35,998 bases of DNA from Lysobacterales bacterium (GTDB lineage: Bacteria > Pseudomonadota > Gammaproteobacteria > Xanthomonadales > Rhodanobacteraceae). Both the position numbers and the translations under genes were made by a program. The DNA lies in contig JAFLDX010000008.1 of NCBI GenBank assembly GCA_017302215.1, positions 1 to 35,998 of the forward strand. Direction: 5' to 3'. The notes beneath the pieces are model-generated. The model was not told the DNA's origin, searched no databases, and saw only the letters and a list, made by a program, of their open reading frames with translations. Shown here piece by piece: positions 10,226 to 17,146 of this stretch; the stretch's first letter is position 1; every line of letters starts with the position of its first letter.

Positions 10226-10254
10226 ATTAAATCGAAACTTTAACCAATTGGCAA
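10226..10254 (-). promoter_or_regulatory. Sigma-70-type promoter for pilMNOPQ
   Basis: On the minus strand, TTGCCA (10249-10254) and TTTAAT (10226-10231) are separated by exactly 17 nt. Each matches the sigma-70 consensus at 5 of 6 positions. The predicted start of transcription lies about 40 nt before the GTG of pilM. This AT-rich patch stands out in otherwise GC-rich DNA. Confidence 0.65.
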
Positions 10255-10360
10255 CAGCGGTCGCCAGAACCGTCGACCTCGTCTCGAAAAGCGCCCTTTT
10301 CGCCCCGGTCATGCCCTGCCGACGCCCGATCCCGCCCGCTGCCGGCGACCGCATTGGTTC

Positions 10361-10366
10361 TATACT
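10361..10366 (+). promoter_or_regulatory. Possible -10 element for mrcA
   Basis: TATACT at 10361-10366 is a good -10 hexamer about 50 nt before the chosen mrcA ATG. No convincing -35 hexamer is found 16-18 nt upstream, so an activator or an alternative sigma factor might be involved. The 241-nt divergent region 10177-10417 otherwise holds only the pilM promoter. Confidence 0.35.
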
Positions 10367-10417
10367 CCGCAGCTTGCGTCGCCAACCTTGACTGTCATCA
10401 CAAGTCCCGTCCGAGGC

Positions 10418-12886
10418 ATGAGAATCTTTTTCCGCCTGGCCCGCTACGCGCTGTACCTGGCGCTCGCGGGCATCATCCTCGGCGTCGCGGGCATCGGCAT
10501 CGCCTACTGGCTGATCGCACCGCGCCTGCCGTCGGTCGAGACGCTCAAGGACGTGCGCCTGCAGGTGCCGCTCAAGGTGCTGTCGGCGGACGGCAAGCTG
10601 ATGGCCACGTTCGGCGAGACGCGGCGCATCCCGATCCGCAGCGCGGACATTCCCGACCCGTTGCGCCAGGCCGTCATCTCGGCCGAGGACGCGGATTTCT
10701 ACACCCATCGCGGCATCGACATCGGCGGCATCGTGCGCGCGGTCTGGCTGGTCGCGACGACCGGCAGCAAGCACGTCGCCGGCGGCAGCACGATCACCCA
10801 GCAGGTTGCCCGCCAGTTCTTCCTGAGCCCCGAGGTCACCTACACGCGCAAGCTGCAGGAGATGTTCCTCGCGTTCCGCATCGAGAATGCGCTGAGCAAG
10901 GACGAGATCCTCGAGCTGTATCTCAACAAGAGCTTCTTCGGCAACCGCGCCTACGGCGTGGCCGCCGCGGCCGAGTTCTACTACGGCAAGACGCTCGATC
11001 AGCTGAGCCTGGCCGAGTGCGCGATGCTGGCCTCGATCCCGAAGTTTCCCTCGACCGGCAACCCACTCAACAACCCGCCGCGCGCGCTGCAGCGACGCGC
11101 CTACGTGCTCGGTCGCATGCTCGAGCTCGGCTACATCGACCAGGCCGCGTTCGACCGCGCCAATGCCGAGCCGGACCAGGCCTTCGCCCACGAACCCCCG
11201 ATCGAGATCGAAGCGTCCTGGCTGGCCGAGATGGTGCGCCAGCAGGCGATCGAAAGGCTCGGCAACGAGGCCCTCAACGACGGCTACGTGATCCGCACGA
11301 CGATCGACTCGCGTGCGCAGGAAGCGGCGAACAAGGCCTTGCGCGACGCCCTCGTCGATTACGATTCACGCCACGGCTACCGCGGCGCCGAAGCGCACGT
11401 CGAACTGGCCGCCGACGCGCAGCCGGCCGATCTCGTCGGCCACCTCGATGCATACCGCAACGTCGCCGGGCTCGCGCCAGGCCTGGTCGCCGAGGCCGAC
11501 GCGGGCAGGGCGGTCGTCCAGCTCGGCGACGGGCAGAGCGTCGAACTCACGCTCGAATCGGTCGCCTGGGCACGCGCCTACCTCGACGACAGCCGGCGCG
11601 GGCCGGCACCGAAGCGCGTCGACGAAGTCGTCAAGGCCGGCGACATCGTGCGCGTCGCGCGCGATGCCGAGGACAAGTGGAAGCTCGCGCAGATTCCGGC
11701 CGCGCAGGGCGCCCTGGTCGCGCTCGACCCGGACGACGGCGCGATCATCTCGATGATCGGCGGCTTCAACTTCGGACGCAGCAAGTTCAATCGCGCCACC
11801 CAGTCGAATCGCAACCCGGGCTCGAGCTTCAAGCCGTTCCTCTACTCGGCGGCGTTCGAGCACGGCTTCACGCCGGCTTCGGTGATCAACGACGCGCCGC
11901 TGGTGTTCCCCGATCCGTCGCGCCCGAACGGCCTGTGGACTCCGTCGAACGAAGACGACAAGTTCGACGGCCCGACGCGCCTGCGCGAAGCGCTGGTGCG
12001 TTCGCGCAACCTCGTCTCGGTGCGCCTGCTCGATGCGCTCGGCGTGCGCTACGTGCACGAGTACGTCACCCGCTTCGGCTTCACGCCCCAGCAGGTGCCG
12101 GAGAATCTCTCGATGGCCCTCGGCACCGCGGCCGCTGCGCCCTTGACCATGGCGCGCGGTTACGCCGTGTTCGCGAACGGCGGCTTCCTCGTCGATCCGT
12201 ACTTCATCCGCGAGATCGATGATCGCGACGGCAAGCGCGTCTACAGTGCCGATCCGGTGCGCGCATGCCGCGAATGCCCGCAACGCCTGCTCGAGGACGG
12301 CTCCGGACGCATCGCTGCGCCGGCCCGCACCGACAGCGGGGTTTCGCTGATCGCGAGCGCACAGGCCGCCGCTCCGGCGGCCGGGACGGCGTCGCCGAGG
12401 CTCGCCCCGCGCGTGATCGATGCGCGCAACGCCTACCTCGTGACCTCGTTGATGCGTGACGTGATCCGCCGCGGTACCGGCACCGCGGCGCTCGTGCTCA
12501 AGCGCAACGACCTCGCCGGCAAGACCGGCACGACCAACGAGCACCGCGATACGTGGTTCTCGGGCTTCAACGCGCGCATGGTCGCGACCGCCTGGGTCGG
12601 TTTCGACGACTTCAGCACGCTCGGGCGCGGCGAGTACGGCGCGAAGGCGGCGCTGCCGGCGTGGATCGACTTCATGCGCGAGGCCCTGCGCGACATCCCG
12701 GAGCAACCGTTCGACATGCCCCCGGGCATCAGCACGGCACGCGTCGACCGCGCCAGCGGCCTGCTCGCGCCGGCCGGCGACCCCGATTCGATCGTCGAAT
12801 ACTTCCGGACCGAGGACGTCGCCCGCCTCGCCGCGCGCCCCGACCAGCAGGACGAGGAGCAGCGCGAAGCCTACGACGTGTTCTGA
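10418..12886 (+). CDS. mrcA: Penicillin-binding protein 1A (bifunctional transglycosylase/transpeptidase)
   Basis: This class A penicillin-binding protein polymerises and cross-links peptidoglycan in the periplasm. The 822-residue product has one N-terminal membrane anchor (about residues 8-32). A GT51 glycosyltransferase domain follows, with E90 in SAEDADFYTHRGID, GGSTITQQVARQFF and the SFFGNRAYGV region. Between the catalytic domains lies an OB-fold-like insert (about 300-430), as in PBP1A. The transpeptidase has S469-x-x-K472, S529-R-N531 and K702-T-G-T. The ATG at 10418 was chosen because it starts directly before the anchor; a TTG ten codons earlier (10388) is possible. The pairing with divergent pilM is common in gammaproteobacteria. 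The stop overlaps the next start. Confidence 0.96.
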   Translation: MRIFFRLARYALYLALAGIILGVAGIGIAYWLIAPRLPSVETLKDVRLQVPLKVLSADGKLMATFGETRRIPIRSADIPDPLRQAVISAEDADFYTHRGIDIGGIVRAVWLVATTGSKHVAGGSTITQQVARQFFLSPEVTYTRKLQEMFLAFRIENALSKDEILELYLNKSFFGNRAYGVAAAAEFYYGKTLDQLSLAECAMLASIPKFPSTGNPLNNPPRALQRRAYVLGRMLELGYIDQAAFDRANAEPDQAFAHEPPIEIEASWLAEMVRQQAIERLGNEALNDGYVIRTTIDSRAQEAANKALRDALVDYDSRHGYRGAEAHVELAADAQPADLVGHLDAYRNVAGLAPGLVAEADAGRAVVQLGDGQSVELTLESVAWARAYLDDSRRGPAPKRVDEVVKAGDIVRVARDAEDKWKLAQIPAAQGALVALDPDDGAIISMIGGFNFGRSKFNRATQSNRNPGSSFKPFLYSAAFEHGFTPASVINDAPLVFPDPSRPNGLWTPSNEDDKFDGPTRLREALVRSRNLVSVRLLDALGVRYVHEYVTRFGFTPQQVPENLSMALGTAAAAPLTMARGYAVFANGGFLVDPYFIREIDDRDGKRVYSADPVRACRECPQRLLEDGSGRIAAPARTDSGVSLIASAQAAAPAAGTASPRLAPRVIDARNAYLVTSLMRDVIRRGTGTAALVLKRNDLAGKTGTTNEHRDTWFSGFNARMVATAWVGFDDFSTLGRGEYGAKAALPAWIDFMREALRDIPEQPFDMPPGISTARVDRASGLLAPAGDPDSIVEYFRTEDVARLAARPDQQDEEQREAYDVF

Positions 12887-13509
12887 TGTCGCGGCGATCG
12901 ACGGCGCGCATGCGCGGCAATGCCGAGGAGAGCCGCCGGCGAATTGCGGTGGAGGCGGCGCGGCTGATCGCCGAGGAAGGCCTGCGCGACTACCACGATG
13001 CCAAGCGCAAGGCAGCGGCGCGCCTCGGGGCATTCGACGAATCCACGCTGCCGCGCAACGGCGAGATCGAGGACGCGCTGCGCGAACACCAGCGCCTGTT
13101 CCAATCCATGTCGCAGCCCGCGCACCTCGAACGCCTGCGACGCGCCGCGATCGAGGCGATGCGGTTCCTCGCACGATTCGAACCGCGCCTCGTCGGCGCC
13201 GTGCTGGAAGGAACGGCCGACGCGCACTCGGCCGTGCTCGTGCACCTGTTCTCGGACGACGTGCGCGAGGTGATCGCCTTCCTCGCCGAACGGCGCATCC
13301 CTTGCGAGGAAGCAACGCGCACGTTGCGGTTTGCCGGCGACCGCGAGCTTAGCTTGCCGGCATTGCTGGTCGCCGCGGATGGCGTGCAGGTCGAGTTCGT
13401 CGTGTTCGACATCGACGGCCTGCGCGAGGCGCCGCTCGACCGCGTCGATGCGAAACCGATGCGCCGCGCCGGCCTGGCTGCGGTCGAGGCGCTGCTCAGG
13501 CAGGAATGA
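12886..13509 (+). CDS. Conserved hypothetical protein, coupled to mrcA
   Basis: I do not recognise this 207-residue protein with certainty. The start overlaps the mrcA stop (TGATG at 12884-12888), so it is probably translated after it. The N-terminal half is helical, basic and charged (EAARLIAEEGLRDYHDAKRK, RNGEIEDALREHQRLFQ). The middle reads LVGAVLEGTADAHSAVLVHL, followed by VIAFLAERRIPCEE and a beta-rich end with VQVEFVVFDIDGLREAPLD. The middle resembles a nucleotidyltransferase-like fold in outline, but no clear GSxxxxDxD motif is present. It has no signal peptide and no membrane segment, so it should be cytoplasmic although its neighbour builds the wall. Function unknown. Confidence 0.8.
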   Translation: MSRRSTARMRGNAEESRRRIAVEAARLIAEEGLRDYHDAKRKAAARLGAFDESTLPRNGEIEDALREHQRLFQSMSQPAHLERLRRAAIEAMRFLARFEPRLVGAVLEGTADAHSAVLVHLFSDDVREVIAFLAERRIPCEEATRTLRFAGDRELSLPALLVAADGVQVEFVVFDIDGLREAPLDRVDAKPMRRAGLAAVEALLRQE

Positions 13510-13519
13510 GGCGAGGCGA

Positions 13520-13546
13520 CCGCGGCATCGCGCGGCCGCGCCGCGG
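13520..13546. terminator. Hairpin between convergent genes
   Basis: There is a 7-bp inverted repeat (13520-13526 with 13540-13546) in the 42-nt gap between the convergent unknown gene and gltA. The loop is itself palindromic (CGCGGCCGCG). There is no T-run on either strand. It may help end transcription from both sides. Confidence 0.3.
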
Positions 13547-13551
13547 CACGA

Positions 13552-14844
13552 TCAACGCTGCTTGACGTCGACGTAGTCGCGCTGCACGGCGCCGGTATAG
13601 ACCTGGCGCGGGCGCCCGATCTTGGCGTCGGGCGTGACCTGCTGTTCGAGCCAGTGCGCCACCCAGCCCGCGGTGCGCGCGATCGCGAACATCACCGTGA
13701 ACATCTCGGTCGGTATCTTGAGTGCCTTGTAGATGATGCCCGAGTAGAAGTCGACGTTCGGATAGAGCTTGCGTTCGACGAAGTACGAATCCTTCAGCGC
13801 AACCTCCTCCAGGGCGACGGCGACATCCAGCAGAGGGTCGCTGACGTTGAGGTCGGCGAGCACCTTGTGGGTCATCTCGCGGATGATCGTCGCGCGCGGA
13901 TCGAAGTTCTTGTAGACGCGGTGGCCGAAGCCCATGAGGCGGAAGCCGGAGTTCTTGTCCTTGGCCTTGGCGACCGCGCCGGCGACGTTCTTCGCGTCGC
14001 CGATGTCCTGCAGCATCTCGAGCACGGCCTCGTTGGCGCCGCCGTGCGCGGGCCCCCACAGGGCGGCGATGCCGGCCGCCACGCAGGCGTACGGGTTCGC
14101 GCCGGTCGAGCCGACCAGGCGCACGGTCGAAGTCGACGCATTCTGCTCGTGGTCGGCATGCAGGATGAACAGCAGGTCGAGCGCCTTGGCGACGACCGGG
14201 TTGAGGTCGAGCGGTTCGCTCGGAACCTCGAACATCATGTGCAGGAAGCGCGTGACGTACTCGAGGTTGTTGCGCGGGTAACGCACCGGCCAGCCGATCG
14301 AATAGCGATAGGCGGCCGCCGCAATCGTCGGCACCTTGGCGATCAACCGGATCGCGGCGAGGCGGCGCTGCTCGGGATCGTTGATGTCGAGCGTATCGTG
14401 GTAGAACGCCGACAGCGAGGCCACCGAGGCGCACAGCATGGCCATCGGATGGGCGTCGTAGTGGAAGCCGTTGAGAAAGTTCTTCTGCGACTCGTGCATC
14501 ATCGTGTGATGCGTGACTTCGTGCTCGAACGTACTGAACTCGGCGGCCGTCGGCAGTTCGCCGTTGATCAGCAGATAGGCCGTCTCGAGAAAGCTCGAAC
14601 GCTTCGCCAGCTGCTCGATCGGGTAGCCGCGGTAAAGCAGCACGCCCTTGTCGCCGTCGATGAAGGTGATTGCGCTGCGCGTGCTGGCGGTCGAGACGAA
14701 GCCCGGGTCGTAGGTGAAGTAGCCGGTGTCCTTGTTGAGCTTCGCGATGTCGAGGGCGGGATCGCCGAGCGTGCCACTGACGACCGGCAGAGAGGTGCTG
14801 CGGTTGCTGGCGGTGTCGGTGAGCTGGACGGACTGGTCGGACAC
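13552..14844 (-). CDS. gltA: Citrate synthase
   Basis: Citrate synthase condenses oxaloacetate and acetyl-CoA, the entry step of the TCA cycle, in the cytoplasm. The 430-residue product fits the hexameric type II form of Gram-negative bacteria. Catalytic regions are seen: [20 protein letters not shown], the [12 protein letters not shown] histidine region, and [14 protein letters not shown] with its Asp. The start is a GTG at 14844 with AAGGAGT upstream. A longer reading to 14991 gives a low-complexity leader and is rejected. The N-terminus ([26 protein letters not shown]) is usual for the family. The gene is in the same direction as rpmE2 but separated by a 289-nt region holding a terminator. 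Confidence 0.97.
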   Translation of the reverse strand: MSDQSVQLTDTASNRSTSLPVVSGTLGDPALDIAKLNKDTGYFTYDPGFVSTASTRSAITFIDGDKGVLLYRGYPIEQLAKRSSFLETAYLLINGELPTAAEFSTFEHEVTHHTMMHESQKNFLNGFHYDAHPMAMLCASVASLSAFYHDTLDINDPEQRRLAAIRLIAKVPTIAAAAYRYSIGWPVRYPRNNLEYVTRFLHMMFEVPSEPLDLNPVVAKALDLLFILHADHEQNASTSTVRLVGSTGANPYACVAAGIAALWGPAHGGANEAVLEMLQDIGDAKNVAGAVAKAKDKNSGFRLMGFGHRVYKNFDPRATIIREMTHKVLADLNVSDPLLDVAVALEEVALKDSYFVERKLYPNVDFYSGIIYKALKIPTEMFTVMFAIARTAGWVAHWLEQQVTPDAKIGRPRQVYTGAVQRDYVDVKQR

Positions 14845-14973
14845 GGCGGACTCCTTGGGCGGGCCCGCGTGCGGGTGGCCGACGCGGGACGGTCTGGATG
14901 GAGGGACGATGCGCGGCGGCGAAGCCGCTGGTCCGGCACAGGCCGCGAGCGGCGCGACGGACCCGGTCCGCCG

Positions 14974-14979
14974 ATTATT
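14974..14979 (-). promoter_or_regulatory. Possible -10 element for gltA
   Basis: In the 289-nt region 14845-15133 the only AT-rich patch reads AATAAT on the minus strand, 5 of 6 for a -10 box. No good -35 box is seen at the right distance. The leader before the GTG of gltA would be about 125 nt and GC-rich. Apart from the terminator at 15030-15056 nothing else was found in this region. Confidence 0.3.
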
Positions 14980-15029
14980 GCATAGCACCACGCATGCGTC
15001 GGGTGCCGGCCGTCATGGGCGCAACAATG

Positions 15030-15056
15030 CGAACGCCGGCTCGAGGCCGGCGTTCG
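15030..15056 (-). terminator. Intrinsic terminator after rpmE2
   Basis: There is a perfect 11-bp stem (15030-15040 with 15046-15056) around a 5-nt loop, 77 nt past the rpmE2 stop. Read on the minus strand it is followed by CATTGTTG, a weak T-rich tail. It separates rpmE2 from gltA. Confidence 0.7.
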
Positions 15057-15133
15057 TTCAACGATCGGTGTTCGCTGCCGGGCTCCCGGTCCGCGTGCAT
15101 CGAAGCACGCGCCGGGGCGCGCGGTGGCCGAAA

Positions 15134-15376
15134 CTACTTGGCGTAGCGGCGGCGGAACTTGTCGACGCGGCCGCCGGCGTCGACGGTCTTCTGCTTGCCC
15201 GTGTAGAACGGGTGCGAGTGGCTCGAGATGTCGACCTTGATCAGCGGGTATTCCTGGCCGTCTTCCCACTTGACCGTTTCCTTGCTCGACATCGTCGAGC
15301 GGGTGAGGAACGAGAAGTCGCTCGAGAGGTCCTGGAAGACGACGGCGCGGTAGTTCGGGTGGGTATCGGGCTTCAT
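15134..15376 (-). CDS. rpmE2: 50S ribosomal protein L31 type B
   Basis: This 80-residue ribosomal protein of the large subunit starts [18 protein letters not shown] and ends [10 protein letters not shown]. The middle holds [22 protein letters not shown], the family signature. It contains no cysteine, so it is the zinc-independent (type B, C-minus) form. In other bacteria such forms replace the zinc-binding L31 when zinc is scarce; here a Zur site was not recognised. A second L31 gene may or may not exist elsewhere in the genome. It is a single gene with its own promoter and terminator. Confidence 0.96.
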   Translation of the reverse strand: MKPDTHPNYRAVVFQDLSSDFSFLTRSTMSSKETVKWEDGQEYPLIKVDISSHSHPFYTGKQKTVDAGGRVDKFRRRYAK

Positions 15377-15414
15377 GGCGTGTTACCGGGGCGTGGGGCC
15401 GGGAAAAGACCGCG

Positions 15415-15444
15415 AGTATAGCCATCCCTGCCCGACAGCCGCAA
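15415..15444 (-). promoter_or_regulatory. Promoter for rpmE2
   Basis: On the minus strand, TTGCGG (15439-15444) and TATACT (15415-15420) are separated by 18 nt. The -10 box is strong and the -35 box weak. The predicted transcript starts about 30 nt before the ATG at 15376. The whole promoter lies in the 85-nt gap after the nucleoside hydrolase gene. Confidence 0.5.
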
Positions 15445-15461
15445 GCTGCCGCTGCGCGGGA

Positions 15462-16394
15462 TCAGCAAGCCGCGCCGAGCGCGCCCGCGACCAGCGCCTC
15501 GAAGCGCCCGTTGTCGACCGTCTGCACGATGCGTGCGTTCGGCCGGCGACCCATGCGGTCCTCCCAGTCGACCACGGTGGCCCCGCGGGTCAACGCTCCG
15601 TCGAGCTCGACCGCGACGTGGTGGTGCTCGGCCGTGACGACGATGGCCGGATCGATCGCGACGGCCATGGCCAGCGCATCGGCGACCATCAGCGCGGGCC
15701 GACCGCGCGCGCGCGTCCAGGCGCGCGTGCGCCTCGAGATCGCAGCGTAGAAGCGCGCGCGCGGATCGTCCGCCATGAGCCAGCGCTCGACCTTGGCGAA
15801 GTCGAGGCCGTGGCGCAGGGTTGCCTCCCAGTCGACGAGGTCGAACTGCGGCCAACCCTCGAACACGACGTGCGCGGCCTCCGGATCGAAGCCGATGTTG
15901 AACTCGGCCGGCACGCGCTCGGTGTTGCCGCGGCCGTTGACGGCGCCGCCCATCACGACGAGTCGGTCGATCCGCTTGGGCAGATCCGGGTCGAGACGCA
16001 GGGCGAGCGCGAGATGGGTCAACGGACCGAGAGCCACGAGCGTGAGCTCGCCATCGCGCTCGCGCGCGAGGCGCAGGATCGCCGACACCGCGTGCTCGGC
16101 GGCCGGGACGCGCTGCGCCGGGTCGTAACCGGTGTCGCCGAAGCCGTCTGCGCCGTGCACGAACGCGGCGTCGGCCGCGGCCCGCACGAGCGGCATCGGG
16201 CAGCCGGCGAACACCGGCGTGTCGGCCGCGGCGACCTCGACGAGCTTCAGTGCATTGGCGAGCGTGTGGGCGAGGCCGACGTTGCCCGCGGTCACACCGA
16301 GACCGACCACCTCGGCGTGCGCGTGCGCCATCAGGATCGCGAGCGCGTCGTCGACCCCGGGGTCGGTATCGATCAGCAGGCAGCAGCGGTCCAC
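15462..16394 (-). CDS. Inosine/uridine-preferring nucleoside hydrolase
   Basis: This 310-residue enzyme of the IUNH family cleaves ribonucleosides to base and ribose in salvage. The calcium-binding N-terminal motif is complete (LIDTDPGVDDALAI). Further family signatures include VTAGNVGLAHTLANAL, LVALGPLTHLALAL, and VVMGGAVNGRGNTERVPAEFN with its Asn and Glu. The late DALAMAVAIDP region carries the conserved Asp. There is no signal peptide, so it is cytoplasmic. The GTG at 16394 has GGAGAGG 4 nt upstream. A longer start would lie deeper in the preceding gene. It overlaps the methyltransferase gene by 22 nt. The exact base preference cannot be read from sequence. Confidence 0.92.
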   Translation of the reverse strand: MDRCCLLIDTDPGVDDALAILMAHAHAEVVGLGVTAGNVGLAHTLANALKLVEVAAADTPVFAGCPMPLVRAAADAAFVHGADGFGDTGYDPAQRVPAAEHAVSAILRLARERDGELTLVALGPLTHLALALRLDPDLPKRIDRLVVMGGAVNGRGNTERVPAEFNIGFDPEAAHVVFEGWPQFDLVDWEATLRHGLDFAKVERWLMADDPRARFYAAISRRTRAWTRARGRPALMVADALAMAVAIDPAIVVTAEHHHVAVELDGALTRGATVVDWEDRMGRRPNARIVQTVDNGRFEALVAGALGAAC

Positions 16395-17146
16395 GACACC
16401 TCTCCGGCGGGTTTGCGGGCGCGGATGATCGCACGCGGCGCGACCCACGGGATCGCCGCCGCCGGCGCACGCACCTCGACGTCGGCGAAGCCGGCGAGGG
16501 CGAGGCGCTGGGCAATGTCCTCGCCGTAGTCGCGGAACACGAGGATGCGCGCGCCTGCGCGGTACGGGTCGCCGTGGTAGCTCGGCTGCGCGAGATGCTC
16601 GATCGCGCCGGCGTGCCGGCGCGCGCGTTCGAACGTCGGCCCGGCCTGCAGCGGCACGCTGAACAGCAGGCGCCCACCCGGGCGCAGCACGCGGAACAGC
16701 TCGGCGAACGCGCGCGCATCGTCGGCGACGTGTTCGAGCACTTCGGTGTGCGTGACGAGATCGAAGCTCGCATCCGCGTAGGTCAGGGCCTGCACGTCTT
16801 CGCAGCGCACGCCGTCCTGGACGTCGCCCCCGCGGACGCCATCGACGTACTCGGACAGTGCGACGCTGCGCGCGTGCCGCCGCAGGTGATCCGCGAGCGC
16901 CCCGCGCGTCGACAGTTCACATGCATCGCAACGGTCGAGATCGGGTACGGCTTCGCGCAACGCGTGGCCGATCGCGAGGTGCACCGCACTGGCCGCGCAA
17001 CGCAGGCAGCGTATCGCGGTTTCGTCGTCGGCGAGGCGCACGAGCACGGTCGGGCCACAGTACGGACAGCGCGCCCCAACGGCGCGAAGGCGTGACCAGC
17101 GCAGGCGCGCGAGCCCGTAGCGCACGCGATCGGCCAGCGCGCTCAT
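16373..17146 (-). CDS. Class I SAM-dependent methyltransferase with N-terminal CxxC pairs
   Basis: This 257-residue protein has a Methyltransf_11-like core. The clearest part is FDLVTHTEVLEHVADDARAF followed by VLRPGGRLLFSVPL, the post-motif and motif III region. Motif I is degenerate: ELSTRG at 77-82 stands where relatives have a Gly-rich ExGxGxG. Residues 27-50 hold two CxxC pairs (CPYC, CLRC) that look like a small zinc ribbon, and a third pair lies at C73/C76. The ATG overlaps the recG stop (ATGA at 17143-17146), so it is coupled to recG. The substrate is unknown; a protein, RNA or small molecule are all possible. It might not bind SAM normally. Confidence 0.8.
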   Translation of the reverse strand: MSALADRVRYGLARLRWSRLRAVGARCPYCGPTVLVRLADDETAIRCLRCAASAVHLAIGHALREAVPDLDRCDACELSTRGALADHLRRHARSVALSEYVDGVRGGDVQDGVRCEDVQALTYADASFDLVTHTEVLEHVADDARAFAELFRVLRPGGRLLFSVPLQAGPTFERARRHAGAIEHLAQPSYHGDPYRAGARILVFRDYGEDIAQRLALAGFADVEVRAPAAAIPWVAPRAIIRARKPAGEVSWTAAAC

